NCBI GenBank assembly: GCA_964398355.1
Contig: CAYNMM010000070.1
Coordinates: forward strand, 1 to 14,016
Length of the DNA stretch: 14,016 bases
DNA from: WFZT01 sp964398355
GTDB lineage: Bacteria > Hydrothermota > Hydrothermia > B15-G9 > WFZT01
Direction: 5' to 3'
A program made the translations under genes and the position numbers. The notes beneath the pieces were generated by a model, which ran no database searches, was not told the origin of the DNA, and saw nothing but the letters and a program-made list of their open reading frames with translations. Of the stretch, positions 1 to 6,261 are shown piece after piece (position 1 is the first letter of the stretch; every line of letters starts with the position of its first letter).

Positions 1-918
1 CATCATCGTATTTAAGATGATGTACCAATGCATGTTCTTTGCGAGGGGGAATAAGAAAAAAGCAACATTTGCGACAAAGCCGCCAAGAAGCAGGGAATTA
101 AATTTACCATAATTATCTGCAATTTTTCCTCCAGGATACTGACCGAAAGACAGAAGAAGCATCTGGTAAGTCAGGATAAAACCGATACCCGATCTCGAAA
201 TGCCATGTATAGCCGCAAGTATAGGGAAAAATGTCAGTACAGCAGCTCTCGTAATTGCAAGTGAGAAACGGAAGAAGACTATACCAAGAATTCTCCTGTC
301 TTTAATTATTAGTTTAAAAGGTACCAGCTTCTTCTTTTTTTTCTCTTGTTTCTTTTCTCCAGGCTCAGGTGACTTCTCTTTTACGTAAAAGATGAATAAA
401 AGGAGAGCGAGAAAAGACAGGATTCCCATCAGATAAAAAGCCGATTTGATACCGAGTAAATCAGAAAGGGCGCCACCAAAAAATGGTCCGATCCCGAGCC
501 CGAGGAAAAAGATCATATTGATAAATCCAAAATAACGGCTTTCCTCGCCAGGAGGAGCAATTCTGGCAATATAAGCCATTACTTGAGGATTAACGAGGGA
601 GGAACCGAATCCCTGGAAGAGACGGGAAACGAAAAGGTGTATAACTTTTCTCGACTCGGCAAGAAGTATGGATGCAATTCCATAAATTGAGATTCCCACT
701 GATACAAAGGGTTTTATTTTTCCATATCTGTCAGCCATTCTCCCAAATATTGGGGAGAATAGACTCCTTACAATAGGGAGACCTGAAAAGATCAGGCCGA
801 TCCAGAGCCCTGTCGCGCCAAGAGTCTTAGCGTAGGTCGGTAGTATTGGAGTTACCATACTAACCCCTGCCATCAGTATGAATAGTGTAGCCGCCAGTGG
901 GAATAGCTCTTTTTTCAT
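1..918 (-). CDS. MFS-family transporter, N-terminal part (runs off the window)
   Basis: Reading the minus strand from ATG at 918 gives 306 uninterrupted codons to the window edge, so the C-terminal part is missing. The protein is very hydrophobic. It carries the major facilitator loop 2-3 signature GRMADRYGK at residues 59-67 and a second copy, GGKIADNYGK, at 263-272 in the loop 8-9 position. A glycine/proline-rich GLGIGPFFGG at 140-149 resembles the antiporter motif C of drug efflux members. A strongly basic linker (KKQEKKKKK, about 189-197) separates the two six-helix halves, as is usual for the central cytoplasmic loop. These motifs suggest a 12-helix inner-membrane proton-coupled exporter; the substrate cannot be told. 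The start is supported by AGGTGA six bases upstream of the ATG. It is divergent from the EF-G-like gene, and a 22-bp near-palindrome lies about 54 bases upstream of its start. Confidence 0.9.
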   Translation of the reverse strand, partial: MKKELFPLAATLFILMAGVSMVTPILPTYAKTLGATGLWIGLIFSGLPIVRSLFSPIFGRMADRYGKIKPFVSVGISIYGIASILLAESRKVIHLFVSRLFQGFGSSLVNPQVMAYIARIAPPGEESRYFGFINMIFFLGLGIGPFFGGALSDLLGIKSAFYLMGILSFLALLLFIFYVKEKSPEPGEKKQEKKKKKLVPFKLIIKDRRILGIVFFRFSLAITRAAVLTFFPILAAIHGISRSGIGFILTYQMLLLSFGQYPGGKIADNYGKFNSLLLGGFVANVAFFLFPLAKNMHWYIILNTMM

Positions 919-971
919 CAAAATCACCTGCCAGGAATTCTACAACAGAATCAGAAGGAATTTTATTCCAG

Positions 972-993
972 ATAGTTCGCACATGCAAACTAT
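972..993. promoter_or_regulatory. 22-bp near-palindrome, candidate operator for the MFS gene
   Basis: ATAGTTCGCA and TGCAAACTAT face each other around a central CA, with one mismatched pair out of ten. Size, symmetry and position (about 54 bases upstream of the MFS ATG) fit a dimeric repressor site. No regulator gene is in view, so its use as an operator is inference. Confidence 0.4.
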
Positions 994-1130
994 TTACATC
1001 AATCTTTGTTTCCTCCTAAATCGAGGGATTTTTTCATATTCAAAATAAAAAGTTTCCTGAATTTTCGATATGCGAATTTTCAGGGATTCTTTCAACTGAG
1101 ATAAGGCGACCTTGAAAAATCTCCAAGGGA

Positions 1131-1185
1131 CTCTGGCAATTGTCTAAGTTTGATGGTGGATGAAATTTTCTGACAACGGCCAGAG
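1131..1185. repeat. Imperfect 14-bp inverted repeat with 27-nt loop
   Basis: CTCTGGCAATTGTC (1131-1144) is matched by GACAACGGCCAGAG (1172-1185), 12 of 14 pairs. It lies upstream of the EF-G-like promoter, so it can only be transcribed as part of a minus-strand (MFS) leader or an unannotated RNA. A second, weaker inverted repeat lies at 1056-1084 (CCTGAATTTTCG / CGAATTTTCAGG, 10 of 12 pairs). The function is unknown. Confidence 0.4.
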
Positions 1186-1255
1186 TATTGGTGGAATTGT
1201 GGAGTTTCATTTCCCATTTTTTCCGTTCGAATTTTACCAGTGAGGAGTACTTAAG

Positions 1256-1285
1256 TTGACACCAAAATTGGTGAAAGTCTATAAT
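1256..1285 (+). promoter_or_regulatory. Sigma-70-type promoter of the EF-G-like operon with embedded palindrome
   Basis: Perfect consensus TTGACA (1256-1261) and TATAAT (1280-1285) are separated by 18 bases, predicting a start near 1292 and a leader of about 30 nt before ATG 1323. A palindrome CACCAA-AA-TTGGTG (1260-1273) begins on the last bases of the -35 and fills the spacer. Bound protein there would block RNA polymerase. AAGGAGG (1310-1316) is the ribosome binding site, six bases before the ATG. Confidence 0.75.
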
Positions 1286-1322
1286 TTATGCCAATTTTTG
1301 AAATCCACTAAGGAGGACGATT

Positions 1323-1964
1323 ATGAGTTTAGATGTTAATGCTGTCAGGAATTTTGTACTTGTTGGCCACGGTGGTTCAGGTAAAACATCCCTTGCAGAG
1401 GCAATTCTTTACAAAGCAAAAGTTACATCTCGTTTAAACAGCCCTGAGCAGGGAAATTCAATTCTCGATTTTGATGCTGAAGAGGTTAAAAGGAAGATCA
1501 GCATTAATCTTGCGGTTGCATATTTTGAATGGAATGGGAAATGGATGAATCTGATCGATACGCCGGGTTATCTTGATTTTGCAGGTGAAGTGGCTGCTGG
1601 TGTCCGTGCCGCTGACAATGCTGTCGTTGTCATTGATGCGTCCTCCGGAGTAGAAGTAGGTGCTGAAAAGTATTACGAATTCGCAAAGAAGAGGGGAATA
1701 CCAAGATTTATTTTTGTTAATAAGATGAAAGCCCCTGAAATAAACGTTGATGCCCTGATCCAGGAGTTTAAAGAAGTTTTTGGTAGCGGCGTTGTCCCGG
1801 TTCAAATACCAGTTGGAACAGGTGAAAGCTTCTCTGGTGTCTTTGACCTTATCAATGGAGACGTATCATCCCTTGATGGAGAGGTCAAAGAGGTTGCAGA
1901 AGCAAAAATTGAAGAGTTAAAAGAGGCTACAATTGAACTTTCAGAAGAATTACTTGAAAAGTAA
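1323..1964 (+). CDS. EF-G-like (EF-G2 type) GTPase, N-terminal G-domain fragment
   Basis: This is the G domain of a translation elongation factor G-like GTPase, 213 codons ending at an in-frame TAA. GHGGSGKT at residues 15-22 is the P-loop and DTPGY at 79-83 is G3. Tyr stands there in place of the catalytic His of true EF-G (DTPGH), as in the EF-G2/EF-G-like group. The switch I end is RKISI rather than RGITI. The G4 motif NKxD is replaced by NKMK (133-136), so the Asp that reads guanine is Lys. The start is set by AAGGAGG six bases upstream of ATG. Downstream of the stop the same frame continues with EF-G sequence to 3365, so this is one 680-codon gene broken by one codon, not a short gene. 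EF-G-like proteins lack an agreed cellular role; translocation on the ribosome is the family expectation. Confidence 0.85.
   Translation: MSLDVNAVRNFVLVGHGGSGKTSLAEAILYKAKVTSRLNSPEQGNSILDFDAEEVKRKISINLAVAYFEWNGKWMNLIDTPGYLDFAGEVAAGVRAADNAVVVIDASSGVEVGAEKYYEFAKKRGIPRFIFVNKMKAPEINVDALIQEFKEVFGSGVVPVQIPVGTGESFSGVFDLINGDVSSLDGEVKEVAEAKIEELKEATIELSEELLEK
1962..1964 (+). other. In-frame TAA interrupting the EF-G-like gene (locus 1323-3365)
   Basis: Frame 1323 reads ...LLEK, TAA, IAGEEITKEE... and then stays open to 3365. In EF-G-type proteins this stretch typically reads EKY followed by a few residues and GEE, so TAA probably replaces TAT or TAC (Tyr) through one base change. The 41 codons between the stop and the next in-frame ATG (2088) are normal EF-G sequence. 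No frameshift is needed. It could be a true nonsense mutation, a sequencing or assembly error, or stop-codon readthrough. The sequence alone does not decide. Confidence 0.85.
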
Positions 1965-2087
1965 ATAGCAGGGGAAGAAATCACCAAAGAAGAACACGCG
2001 AAAGCCCTGAGAGACGGCATTATAAGTGGTGAGCTTATTCCCGTACTTTTTGGTGAAGCAAAGGAACTAATTGGTGTAGAAGAACTG

Positions 2088-3365
2088 ATGAATTTCATTG
2101 CTGAGTATGGTGCATCACCTGTGAACGCACCAAGGGAGATCGGAAAGGCGGGAGAAGAAGAGATCGAGATTACTCCAGACCCAGATGCCCCCCTCGTAGC
2201 TTTTGTTTTCAAGACAATTTCAGAGCTCCATGTCGGTGAGCTTTATTTGATCAAAGTTTATTCCGGTACTTTGACTCCGGGAATTGAAGTTGTGAACGCA
2301 AATCTTGGAAGAACGGAGAAGATCAACCAGGTTTACCTTGTTCGTGGAAAAGAGAGAAAAGAGACAGATAAACTGATCCCGGGTATGATTGGAGCACTTG
2401 TAAAATTAAAGGAAACGAAGACCGGTCATACACTTTGCTCTAAAGACCGTCCAGTTGTTCTCCAGGGGATTGATTTCCCACATCCTACCATTTCAGTTGC
2501 AATCGTTCCCAGAACAAGGGAAGACCAGGAGAAGGTGTCAGAAGGACTTTCAAGACTCAGGGACGAAGACCCAACTTTTGAGTTCCATTACGATCCAGAA
2601 TTAAAGCAGACTTTGATCTCTGGTCTTGGTGAGATCCATCTGGATGTGATAGTCTCTAAACTCAGAGATAAATTCGGAGTTAATGTGGACACGTCGAGGC
2701 CCAAGATCCCTTACAGAGAGTCCATCAGGAAACCTGCCCAGGCAATGGGTAAATACGTTAAGCAGACAGGTGGACACGGGCAGTATGGAATTTGTTACAT
2801 TAAGATCGAGCCTCTACCACGTGGAGGTGGATATGAATTTGTTAACCAGATATTCGGAGGTGCAATTCCTTCCCAATTCATCCCCTCCGTAGAGGCTGGA
2901 ATTAAGAAAGCGATGGAGAAAGGTGTCCTTGCCGGTGCCAAAGTGGTTGATGTCAAGGTAACACTTTACGATGGAAAATATCACCCGGTTGATTCGTCCA
3001 ACCTTGCTTTTGAGATTGCAGGTTCCATGGCTTTCAAAGAGGCAGAAGCCAATGCTGATCCATATCTTCTGGAGCCCATTTATGAGGTTGAGGTAAGAGT
3101 TCCTGAAGAATATATGGGGGACGTCATCGGAGATCTGAATGCAAGACGTGGCAGAATTCTCGGAATGGAGGCTGAGGGTAAGATGCAGGTTATCAAGGCC
3201 CATGTGCCACTCGCTGAACTTTACAAGTATTCTTCAACCCTGAGATCAATTACCAAGGGACGCGGAACGTTTACAATGAAATTCTCGCATTACCAGGAAG
3301 TGCCGAAGGATATAGCGCAGAAAATCATTGAAGAAGCCAGGAAGGAACAGGAAGAAGGAAAGTGA
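2088..3365 (+). CDS. EF-G-like GTPase, domains II-V (C-terminal fragment)
   Basis: This frame is continuous with the 1323 G domain: codon 256 to 680 of the undisturbed gene, with coding sequence extending back to 1965. It contains the beta-barrel domain II (starting near PLVAFVFKT) and domain III (SVAIVPRTREDQEK through GLGEIHLDVI). The domain IV ribosome-tip region includes GGHGQYG, YDGKYHPVDSS and MAFKEA. Domain V includes YMGDVIGDLNARRG. All are intact and well conserved. ATG 2088 has no good Shine-Dalgarno (GTGTAGAAGAACTG precedes it), so separate translation of this part looks inefficient. The stop TGA overlaps the GTG start of the DUF89 gene by 4 nt, so translation to this end would normally drive the next gene. 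The intact downstream frame argues for a very recent lesion, an error, or readthrough. Confidence 0.85.
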   Translation: MNFIAEYGASPVNAPREIGKAGEEEIEITPDPDAPLVAFVFKTISELHVGELYLIKVYSGTLTPGIEVVNANLGRTEKINQVYLVRGKERKETDKLIPGMIGALVKLKETKTGHTLCSKDRPVVLQGIDFPHPTISVAIVPRTREDQEKVSEGLSRLRDEDPTFEFHYDPELKQTLISGLGEIHLDVIVSKLRDKFGVNVDTSRPKIPYRESIRKPAQAMGKYVKQTGGHGQYGICYIKIEPLPRGGGYEFVNQIFGGAIPSQFIPSVEAGIKKAMEKGVLAGAKVVDVKVTLYDGKYHPVDSSNLAFEIAGSMAFKEAEANADPYLLEPIYEVEVRVPEEYMGDVIGDLNARRGRILGMEAEGKMQVIKAHVPLAELYKYSSTLRSITKGRGTFTMKFSHYQEVPKDIAQKIIEEARKEQEEGK

Positions 3366-4210
3366 AATCAGGTCCTGAGTGTTTTCCCTGCGCATTAAAC
3401 CAGGTCCTCAGGTTAATGCGCGCTGCCCATGTGGATGATGAAGTGATCCTTGATGCAATTAAAGATGCCTGGGAATATATAAAAGGACTCGATTTGACCT
3501 ATTCTCCGGCTTATATTGCTACCCGTTCTATAAGAACGGGTAGCAATTATTTTCCCGTAAAAGATCCCTACCTTAATTTTAAGCGGGAGCATAACCAGAT
3601 TGCTCTCAAGGTCCTGGAGCAAGTAAAAGATGAGATCGAATCCGCAGATGACCCGTTAAAGCATCGTCTGATTCTTATGGCATCCGGCAACATTATCGAT
3701 CTTGGAACTCAGGACAAATTCGACCTGATTGAAACCCTTGAGAACAATTTTAAGCGAGGCTTTGGGATTGATCACTATGACATTTTTCTTGAAAAACTGA
3801 AAAATGCAAGAAAATTCTTGCTCATTGCAGATAATGCTGGTGAAGTGGTTTTTGACATCTATTTCCTGCAAAATCTTAATGTGGATGAAAAAATTCTCGC
3901 AGTGAAAAGTGGTCCTGTTCTTAATGATGTTACAAGATACGATCTCGAAGGCCTGGATCTTGCAGATATTAGAGTACTTGAAACTGGTTCAGATGCCCTC
4001 GGAGTGGATTTCAAGGAAACGTCTGATGAATTTATGGCTGAATTTAACTCTGCTGACATTGTTCTTGCAAAGGGCCATGCAAATTTTGAGACACTGGATG
4101 ATGCACCACGAGAGGTCTTTTTGCTCCTTCAAATTAAGTGCGGTGTGGTTGGACGAAAACTTGGCAAACCAGTTGGGACACCAATTTTTGCACTGAATAC
4201 TTTAATTTGA
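3362..4210 (+). CDS. DUF89 / ARMT1-like metal-dependent phosphatase family protein
   Basis: 282 residues of the DUF89 family, proposed as metal-dependent damage-control phosphatases that hydrolyse stray phosphometabolites. The N-terminal ECFPC (Cys7, Cys10) marks the cysteine-bearing prokaryotic subgroup. The conserved DNAGE (157-161), LND (187-189) and the KGHANFE loop (237-243, usually KGQGNFE or similar) are the metal and phosphate site residues expected from family structures. DPYLNFK at 68-74 is also typical. The GTG start overlaps the EF-G-like TGA (GTGA, 3362-3365), so the gene is translationally coupled to it. An AGGA nine bases upstream may help. Codons 52-62 form a perfect inverted repeat; in this stretch the residues look unlike the family but the length is kept. 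The exact substrate is unknown. Confidence 0.85.
   Translation: MKSGPECFPCALNQVLRLMRAAHVDDEVILDAIKDAWEYIKGLDLTYSPAYIATRSIRTGSNYFPVKDPYLNFKREHNQIALKVLEQVKDEIESADDPLKHRLILMASGNIIDLGTQDKFDLIETLENNFKRGFGIDHYDIFLEKLKNARKFLLIADNAGEVVFDIYFLQNLNVDEKILAVKSGPVLNDVTRYDLEGLDLADIRVLETGSDALGVDFKETSDEFMAEFNSADIVLAKGHANFETLDDAPREVFLLLQIKCGVVGRKLGKPVGTPIFALNTLI
3515..3547. repeat. Perfect 15-bp inverted repeat with 3-nt loop inside the DUF89 gene
   Basis: ATTGCTACCCGTTCT (3515-3529), loop ATA (3530-3532), AGAACGGGTAGCAAT (3533-3547): no mismatch, and it stops at the next base on both sides. It spans exactly 11 in-frame codons (IATRSIRTGSN) about 150 nt into the gene, and would form a strong mRNA hairpin. No U-tract follows, so it is not a standard terminator. 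Confidence 0.9.
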
Positions 4211-4226
4211 AAATCCGGAGAGAAAC

Positions 4227-5231
4227 GTGTTGAGATTTGGAATCGTCGGTTTCGGTATAATGGGGAGACTTTATGCACGTATTATATCAGAATCTGGGGC
4301 CACAGAACTTGCTGCTGTTTCCTCAAAGAGTGAATCTTCCCTTTCTCTCGCCGAAAATAAGTATGGAATTCCGGTTTACGCTGATCCGATCGAAATGTAT
4401 GAGAGAGAAAAACTTGATGCTGTGTATATTGCAACTCCAGATTATCTTCATTTTGGATTTACAAAAGAGGCATTGCTAAGAGGCATAAACGTTCTACTCG
4501 AAAAGCCCATGACGATGGATGTTGTGGAAGCAGAGGAACTTGTAAAGGTAGAGGAGCAGTCATCCGCGATAGGAACAATTAGATTTGGCAACAGATTTTC
4601 ACCACCTTTTCTGAAGTTAAAAACCGCCATTAAGAGTGGAAAATTAGGCAAAATTTTATCCCTAAATGCAAAATTGAACGACACAATATACGTTCCAACA
4701 AAAATGATTGGGTGGTCTTCCAAGACTACACCGGCCTGGTTTCTTATGTCCCATCTTTTAGATCTCGCATATTATCTCACAGATGATAAGCCTGTTAAAG
4801 TTGTTGCCCACGGAGTTAAAAGAGTTCTCGTAAAAATGGGAATTGACACCTACGATCAGATTACCGCATTGGTGCAATTCGAAAGTGGTATGTCCGGAGT
4901 CTTTGAGACGAGCTGGATTTTACCTGAGAGTATGCCATCAATTGTTGATTCTGCATGGGAAATTTTTGGGGAAAAGGCCGCATCATTTGTGAATCTCGGT
5001 GATCAGATGCTTACAGTTGTATCAGATAAATTTGAAAAACCCGGAACAGTGATGGTTGAGCTGAATGGTAGACTCGAAGGTTATCTTGTTTATATGCTGG
5101 ATCTATTCGTCAAAGCCATAAAAGGTGAAATATCAAATCCGATTCCATTTTCAGACGGATTATTGAACGTAAAAACCCTTGCCGCAATCCATGAATCCCT
5201 TGAAAATGAATCATGGACGAAAATTGACTGA
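4227..5231 (+). CDS. Gfo/Idh/MocA-family NAD(P)-dependent oxidoreductase
   Basis: 334 residues, the normal length for this family of sugar, inositol or related dehydrogenases. The N-terminal Rossmann fold begins with GFGIMG (8-13). LLEKPM (90-95) holds the family Glu-Lys-Pro motif, with Lys93 expected in catalysis. SHLLDLAYYL (175-184) supplies the His176/Asp179 pair of the second domain. The GTG start is chosen because GGAG (4217-4220) sits six bases upstream and the protein begins directly at the first beta-strand. It starts 16 bases after the DUF89 stop, so it is probably the last gene of the EF-G-like/DUF89 transcript. It converges on prpB with a 130-base gap in which I see no clear terminator. 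Neither neighbour indicates the substrate. Confidence 0.85.
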   Translation: MLRFGIVGFGIMGRLYARIISESGATELAAVSSKSESSLSLAENKYGIPVYADPIEMYEREKLDAVYIATPDYLHFGFTKEALLRGINVLLEKPMTMDVVEAEELVKVEEQSSAIGTIRFGNRFSPPFLKLKTAIKSGKLGKILSLNAKLNDTIYVPTKMIGWSSKTTPAWFLMSHLLDLAYYLTDDKPVKVVAHGVKRVLVKMGIDTYDQITALVQFESGMSGVFETSWILPESMPSIVDSAWEIFGEKAASFVNLGDQMLTVVSDKFEKPGTVMVELNGRLEGYLVYMLDLFVKAIKGEISNPIPFSDGLLNVKTLAAIHESLENESWTKID

Positions 5232-5361
5232 AAACAACAGGTTAAGTCACTTTCAGAAGATACCGATCGAATAATTTATAAGACATATTTTCACGAATTT
5301 CCCGGTAAATTTGTCCTATAATGATTTTGGGGTATTCTGGCCCATTTATGGAATTCCTTTA

Positions 5362-6261
5362 TCACTTCCATTCAGGTTTTTCTCCGGTTTCGATGAATCG
5401 GTCAAATTCCTCATACTTTTTGTAACTAATCAGTCTATATAGCTCTTCTCTTGTCATCATTCTATCGAGGATATTTCTCTGAGTGCCTCTTTTTGATAGT
5501 TCACGGTAAGTGTCTTCAATAGCATTAGCAGCCATTCTGAGAGAGGTTACAGGGAAAATAACAATATTGTATCCCATTTCTTCGAATTCTTTTACCGTGA
5601 TATAGGGTGTTTTACCAAATTCTGTCATATTGGCAAGCAGGGGGACCTCTATTTCATCTCGAAATTTTCTGAATTCATCTTCGCTCAAAAGTGCTTCCGG
5701 GAAGATAATGTCAGCACCGGCATCGACATACATTTTTGCTCTTTTAATAGCTTCTTCCATTCCCACGACACCTCTTGCATCAGTTCTCGCGATGATGAGG
5801 AGGTTTTTTCTAACGGAAATTGCGGCTCGAATTTTGTGTACCATTTCTTCTGCCGGGATAAGCTTTTTAGAACTCAGGTGTCCACATTTTTTTGGCATCT
5901 CCTGGTCTTCAATCTGGATAGCGGCAGCACCAGCTTCCTCCATTTCTTTTACCGTTCTTGCAACGTTCAAAATTTCTCCATACCCTACATCGACATCAAC
6001 AATTAATGGAGTATCCACCACAGAGTGTATTTTTCTTACCATATAGAGCATTTCATCGAGTGTAATGAGTCCCAGATCTGGCAATCCATAACTTGCGGTG
6101 AGGGCAGCACCTGATAGATATATTGCTTTGAAACCGTGTTTTTTTGCGAGTAATGCGGAGAGTGGATTGAATACACCAGGGGCTACTATAACCCTATTGC
6201 CCCTTAGTAGTTCCCTTAAATTTTTTCCTGCATTGCAACCCCTCACCTCAAATATATTCAT
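5362..6261 (-). CDS. prpB: Methylisocitrate lyase (isocitrate lyase / PEP mutase superfamily)
   Basis: 299 residues, the expected length for PrpB, which splits 2-methylisocitrate into pyruvate and succinate in the methylcitrate cycle. KKCGH at 124-128 carries the catalytic Cys126. DVD at 89-91 and Glu118 (QIEDQ) fit the Mg2+ site, and ARTDA at 158-162 the substrate arginine. NMTEFGKTP at 211-219 is the stretch typical of methylisocitrate lyases and separates them from phosphonate-forming mutases. The start ATG overlaps the prpD TGA (TCAT on the plus strand, 6258-6261). A GGAGG about seven bases upstream, inside the prpD end, gives efficient coupled translation. Methylisocitrate lyase is the best call; related lyases of 2,3-dimethylmalate or similar acids cannot be fully excluded. 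Confidence 0.88.
   Translation of the reverse strand: MNIFEVRGCNAGKNLRELLRGNRVIVAPGVFNPLSALLAKKHGFKAIYLSGAALTASYGLPDLGLITLDEMLYMVRKIHSVVDTPLIVDVDVGYGEILNVARTVKEMEEAGAAAIQIEDQEMPKKCGHLSSKKLIPAEEMVHKIRAAISVRKNLLIIARTDARGVVGMEEAIKRAKMYVDAGADIIFPEALLSEDEFRKFRDEIEVPLLANMTEFGKTPYITVKEFEEMGYNIVIFPVTSLRMAANAIEDTYRELSKRGTQRNILDRMMTREELYRLISYKKYEEFDRFIETGEKPEWK

Larger units (their letters stand above)
919..1322. other. Divergent intergenic region without a convincing gene
   Basis: 404 bases between the MFS start and the EF-G-like start. It holds the EF-G-like promoter at 1256-1285, three imperfect inverted repeats (972-993, 1056-1084, 1131-1185), and a strong AGGAGG on the minus strand (1012-1017). 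That AGGAGG is followed by only an ATG-TAA or by an ORF that would need an ATT start. On the minus strand an extended -10 (TGG then TAAAAT, 1231-1239) lacks a good -35. If it is used, the MFS mRNA would have a leader of about 300 nt. No long ORF, tRNA or known riboswitch was recognised. Confidence 0.6.

Noticed and set aside
1218..1240. TTCGAAT resembling a tRNA T-loop
   Set aside because: The flanking bases cannot form a T stem, and no acceptor or anticodon arm can be drawn around it.
1458..1805. 115-codon minus-strand ORF opposite the EF-G-like G domain
   Set aside because: It is the antisense shadow of a clearly conserved GTPase domain; no ribosome binding site.
1962..1964. TAA reassigned to tyrosine genome-wide
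   Set aside because: TAA terminates the M16 subunit 2 and MATE genes at sensible C-termini, and it does not occur inside the other long genes.
3515..3547. Intragenic Rho-independent terminator
   Set aside because: The stem is strong but there is no T-run on either side.
5232..5361. Terminator between the oxidoreductase and prpB
   Set aside because: Only a weak AATTT/AAATT pairing (about 5296-5311) is present, with no stable GC stem or T-tract.
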